This document shows, piece by piece, positions 14,665 to 15,932 of a DNA stretch of 15,932 nt. The stretch lies in the NCBI GenBank assembly GCA_005883295.1, contig VAWV01000093.1, forward strand, positions 1-15,932. The letters are read 5' to 3'. The translations under genes and the position numbers were made by a program. The notes below the pieces were generated by a model. The model worked only from the letters and a program-made list of their open reading frames with translations. It made no database searches and had not been told where the DNA came from. Position 1 is the stretch's first letter. The number at the start of each line of letters is the position of its first letter. This stretch comes from Actinomycetota bacterium (lineage in GTDB: Bacteria; Actinomycetota; Thermoleophilia; Solirubrobacterales; Thermoleophilaceae).

Positions 14665-15932
14665 CTGGCCGAGCCGCTCTCCCCGTCCGACCTCTCGGCG
14701 ATCCAGGCCGAGCGCGGTCCGGTGCACATGCACGTGGGCGGGGTGCTCGTGTTCGACGGGACGATCGATCGCGACTTGGTGGCGGACCGGATCCGCGAGC
14801 GGCTCCACCTCATCCCGCGCTACGGGATGCGGCTCGAGGGCGTCCTCGGCGGCGCCGGCTACCCGGTGTGGGACGAGGTGCCGGACCTCGACCCGGCGCG
14901 GCAGGTGAGACGGGCGGCGCTTCCGGAGCCGGGCGGCGACGCCGAGCTCTGCGAGCTCGTCGGAAACCTCATGTCCGAGCCGCTCGACCGCGCGCGGCCG
15001 CTCTGGCAACTCACTGTGGTCGAGGGTCTCCGTGACGGCCGCAGCGCGCTCGTGGCGAAGATGCACCACGCGCTGGTCGACGGGATCGCCGCGGTCGACG
15101 TGAGCACGGTGATCCTCGACCCGACTCCCGAGGCCCTCGAGCTGCCGCCGCCGGAGGGCGAGCCGGACCACCGGCGGGCGGACCGGGTGGAGCAGGTGGC
15201 TCGGCTGGCGGCGGCGCAGCTGCACCTGCCGCGCAGGCTCGCCCGCGGCGCGGTGGCCAGGGCGTTCGCGCTCGACCCGGTCGACGCCCGCCGGCAGATC
15301 CGCTCGGCCGCCGGGGTGCTCGGCGAGCTGGCGAAGATCCGCCCGCAGGCGCCGATGACCCGTCTTAACGTCGACATTGGCCGCGACCGGGCATACGCGA
15401 TCGGGCGCGCGCGTCTCGACCAGGTGAAGGCGATCCGCCGGGCCACCGGGACAACGGTGAACGACGTGCTGCTGGCCGCAGTGGCCCTGATGCTGTCGGA
15501 TTTCCTCGGGCCCGATGCCCCGGACGAAGCGGTGGCGCTGGTGCCCGTGTCGGTCCGCCGTGAGGACGAACGGGGGGAGCTCGGCAACCGGATCTCCACG
15601 GTCTTCGTGGACCTCCCGCTCCGTGGCGATCCGATGGAGCGGCTCCGCACGATCTCGGTCGAGACGGCCGAGGCCAAGGGCTCGGGCCAGGTGCGCGCCG
15701 GCGCCCTCATCGTCGGGGCCACAGGGCTGGCGCCGCCCCTCGTCTCATCGCTCGCCGTCAGGGCGATGAGCGGGCCGCGGGTCTTCAACCTCGTCGTCTC
15801 GAACGTCCCAGGACCGCAGCAGACCTTCTACATGGGCGGCGTGCCGCTGCGTGAGGCCTTCCCGGCCGTGCCGCTCAACCCCCGCAACCAGGCCCTCTCG
15901 GTAGGGATCCTCAGCTACGACGGCGGGGTGCA
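14665..15932 (+). CDS. WS/DGAT-family acyltransferase (cut by window edge)
   Basis: Wax ester synthase/diacylglycerol acyltransferase family: moves acyl groups from acyl-CoA to alcohols or diacylglycerol to make storage lipids. About 422 residues are visible and the C-terminal end is outside. Motifs: LSPSDLSAI near the N-terminus, HMHVGGVLVFDG, PLDRARPLWQLTVVEGL, catalytic MHHALVDG (HHxxxDG; H134, H135, D139 counted from base 14665), TTVNDVLLAAVA and NLVVSNVPGPQQ. No ATG, GTG or TTG lies ahead of the conserved LSPSDLSAI; CTG at 14665, 14 bases after the ddl stop, is the best start. GTG at 14722 or ATG at 14728 would cut into the conserved N-terminus. The family call is secure and the start uncertain. 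Confidence 0.9.
   Translation, partial: MAEPLSPSDLSAIQAERGPVHMHVGGVLVFDGTIDRDLVADRIRERLHLIPRYGMRLEGVLGGAGYPVWDEVPDLDPARQVRRAALPEPGGDAELCELVGNLMSEPLDRARPLWQLTVVEGLRDGRSALVAKMHHALVDGIAAVDVSTVILDPTPEALELPPPEGEPDHRRADRVEQVARLAAAQLHLPRRLARGAVARAFALDPVDARRQIRSAAGVLGELAKIRPQAPMTRLNVDIGRDRAYAIGRARLDQVKAIRRATGTTVNDVLLAAVALMLSDFLGPDAPDEAVALVPVSVRREDERGELGNRISTVFVDLPLRGDPMERLRTISVETAEAKGSGQVRAGALIVGATGLAPPLVSSLAVRAMSGPRVFNLVVSNVPGPQQTFYMGGVPLREAFPAVPLNPRNQALSVGILSYDGGV

Noticed and set aside
1..15932. tRNA/rRNA genes, CRISPR arrays, insertion sequences, phage or att sites
   Set aside because: No cloverleaf, regular spaced repeats, transposase or integrase motif was seen on either strand.

Overview
High-GC bacterial chromosome with tightly packed genes, frequent GTG starts and 4-base ATGA/GTGA overlaps between stop and start codons. 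The gene set (a bc-type cytochrome complex, early heme synthesis, a WS/DGAT acyltransferase, a GtrA/GT-C envelope cluster, a YmdB-type phosphodiesterase) and the codon use suggest an actinobacterium. A Thermoleophilia/Solirubrobacterales-like lineage is my best guess, from family resemblance and not from a marker gene. I see no phage, IS, CRISPR, tRNA or rRNA.

Region 1 (7011 down to 1, minus strand) looks like one long operon. In transcription order it holds an ABC ATPase, its ABC-2 permease, hemB, a two-domain siroheme-decarboxylase-like (AhbA/AhbB, NirDL) gene, hemL, an unrecognised 133-residue helical protein, a Rieske protein (qcrA) and the start of cytochrome b (qcrB, cut by the window edge). 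It joins early heme synthesis to a heme-using respiratory complex. The decarboxylase-like gene is broken: the reading frame changes near 3672-3680, and about 20 residues of a conserved His-containing motif appear to be missing.

Region 2 (7049-7831, plus strand) is a YmdB-family metallophosphodiesterase that diverges from the ABC operon with only 37 bases between start codons. It converges on the next operon across two overlapping hairpins (7838-7900).

Region 3 (about 12309 down to 7925, minus strand) is an envelope-type operon: a DUF4126-like membrane protein, a type I phosphodiesterase/nucleotide-pyrophosphatase-like enzyme, a GtrA-family membrane protein and a large GT-C/GT87-like membrane protein with a secreted N-terminal domain. 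The phosphoesterase also carries a frame change (about 10481-10500), which cuts off its last metal-binding motif.

Region 4 (12308 to the end, plus strand) holds a fold-type I PLP aminotransferase, a D-Ala-D-Ala-ligase-like ATP-grasp enzyme and a WS/DGAT acyltransferase cut by the right edge.

I found no clearly new defence or mobile system. The most interesting points are the two disrupted genes, the decarboxylase-like gene inside a heme/respiration operon, the unknown 133-residue protein beside it, and the envelope cluster. Both disruptions could be assembly errors.
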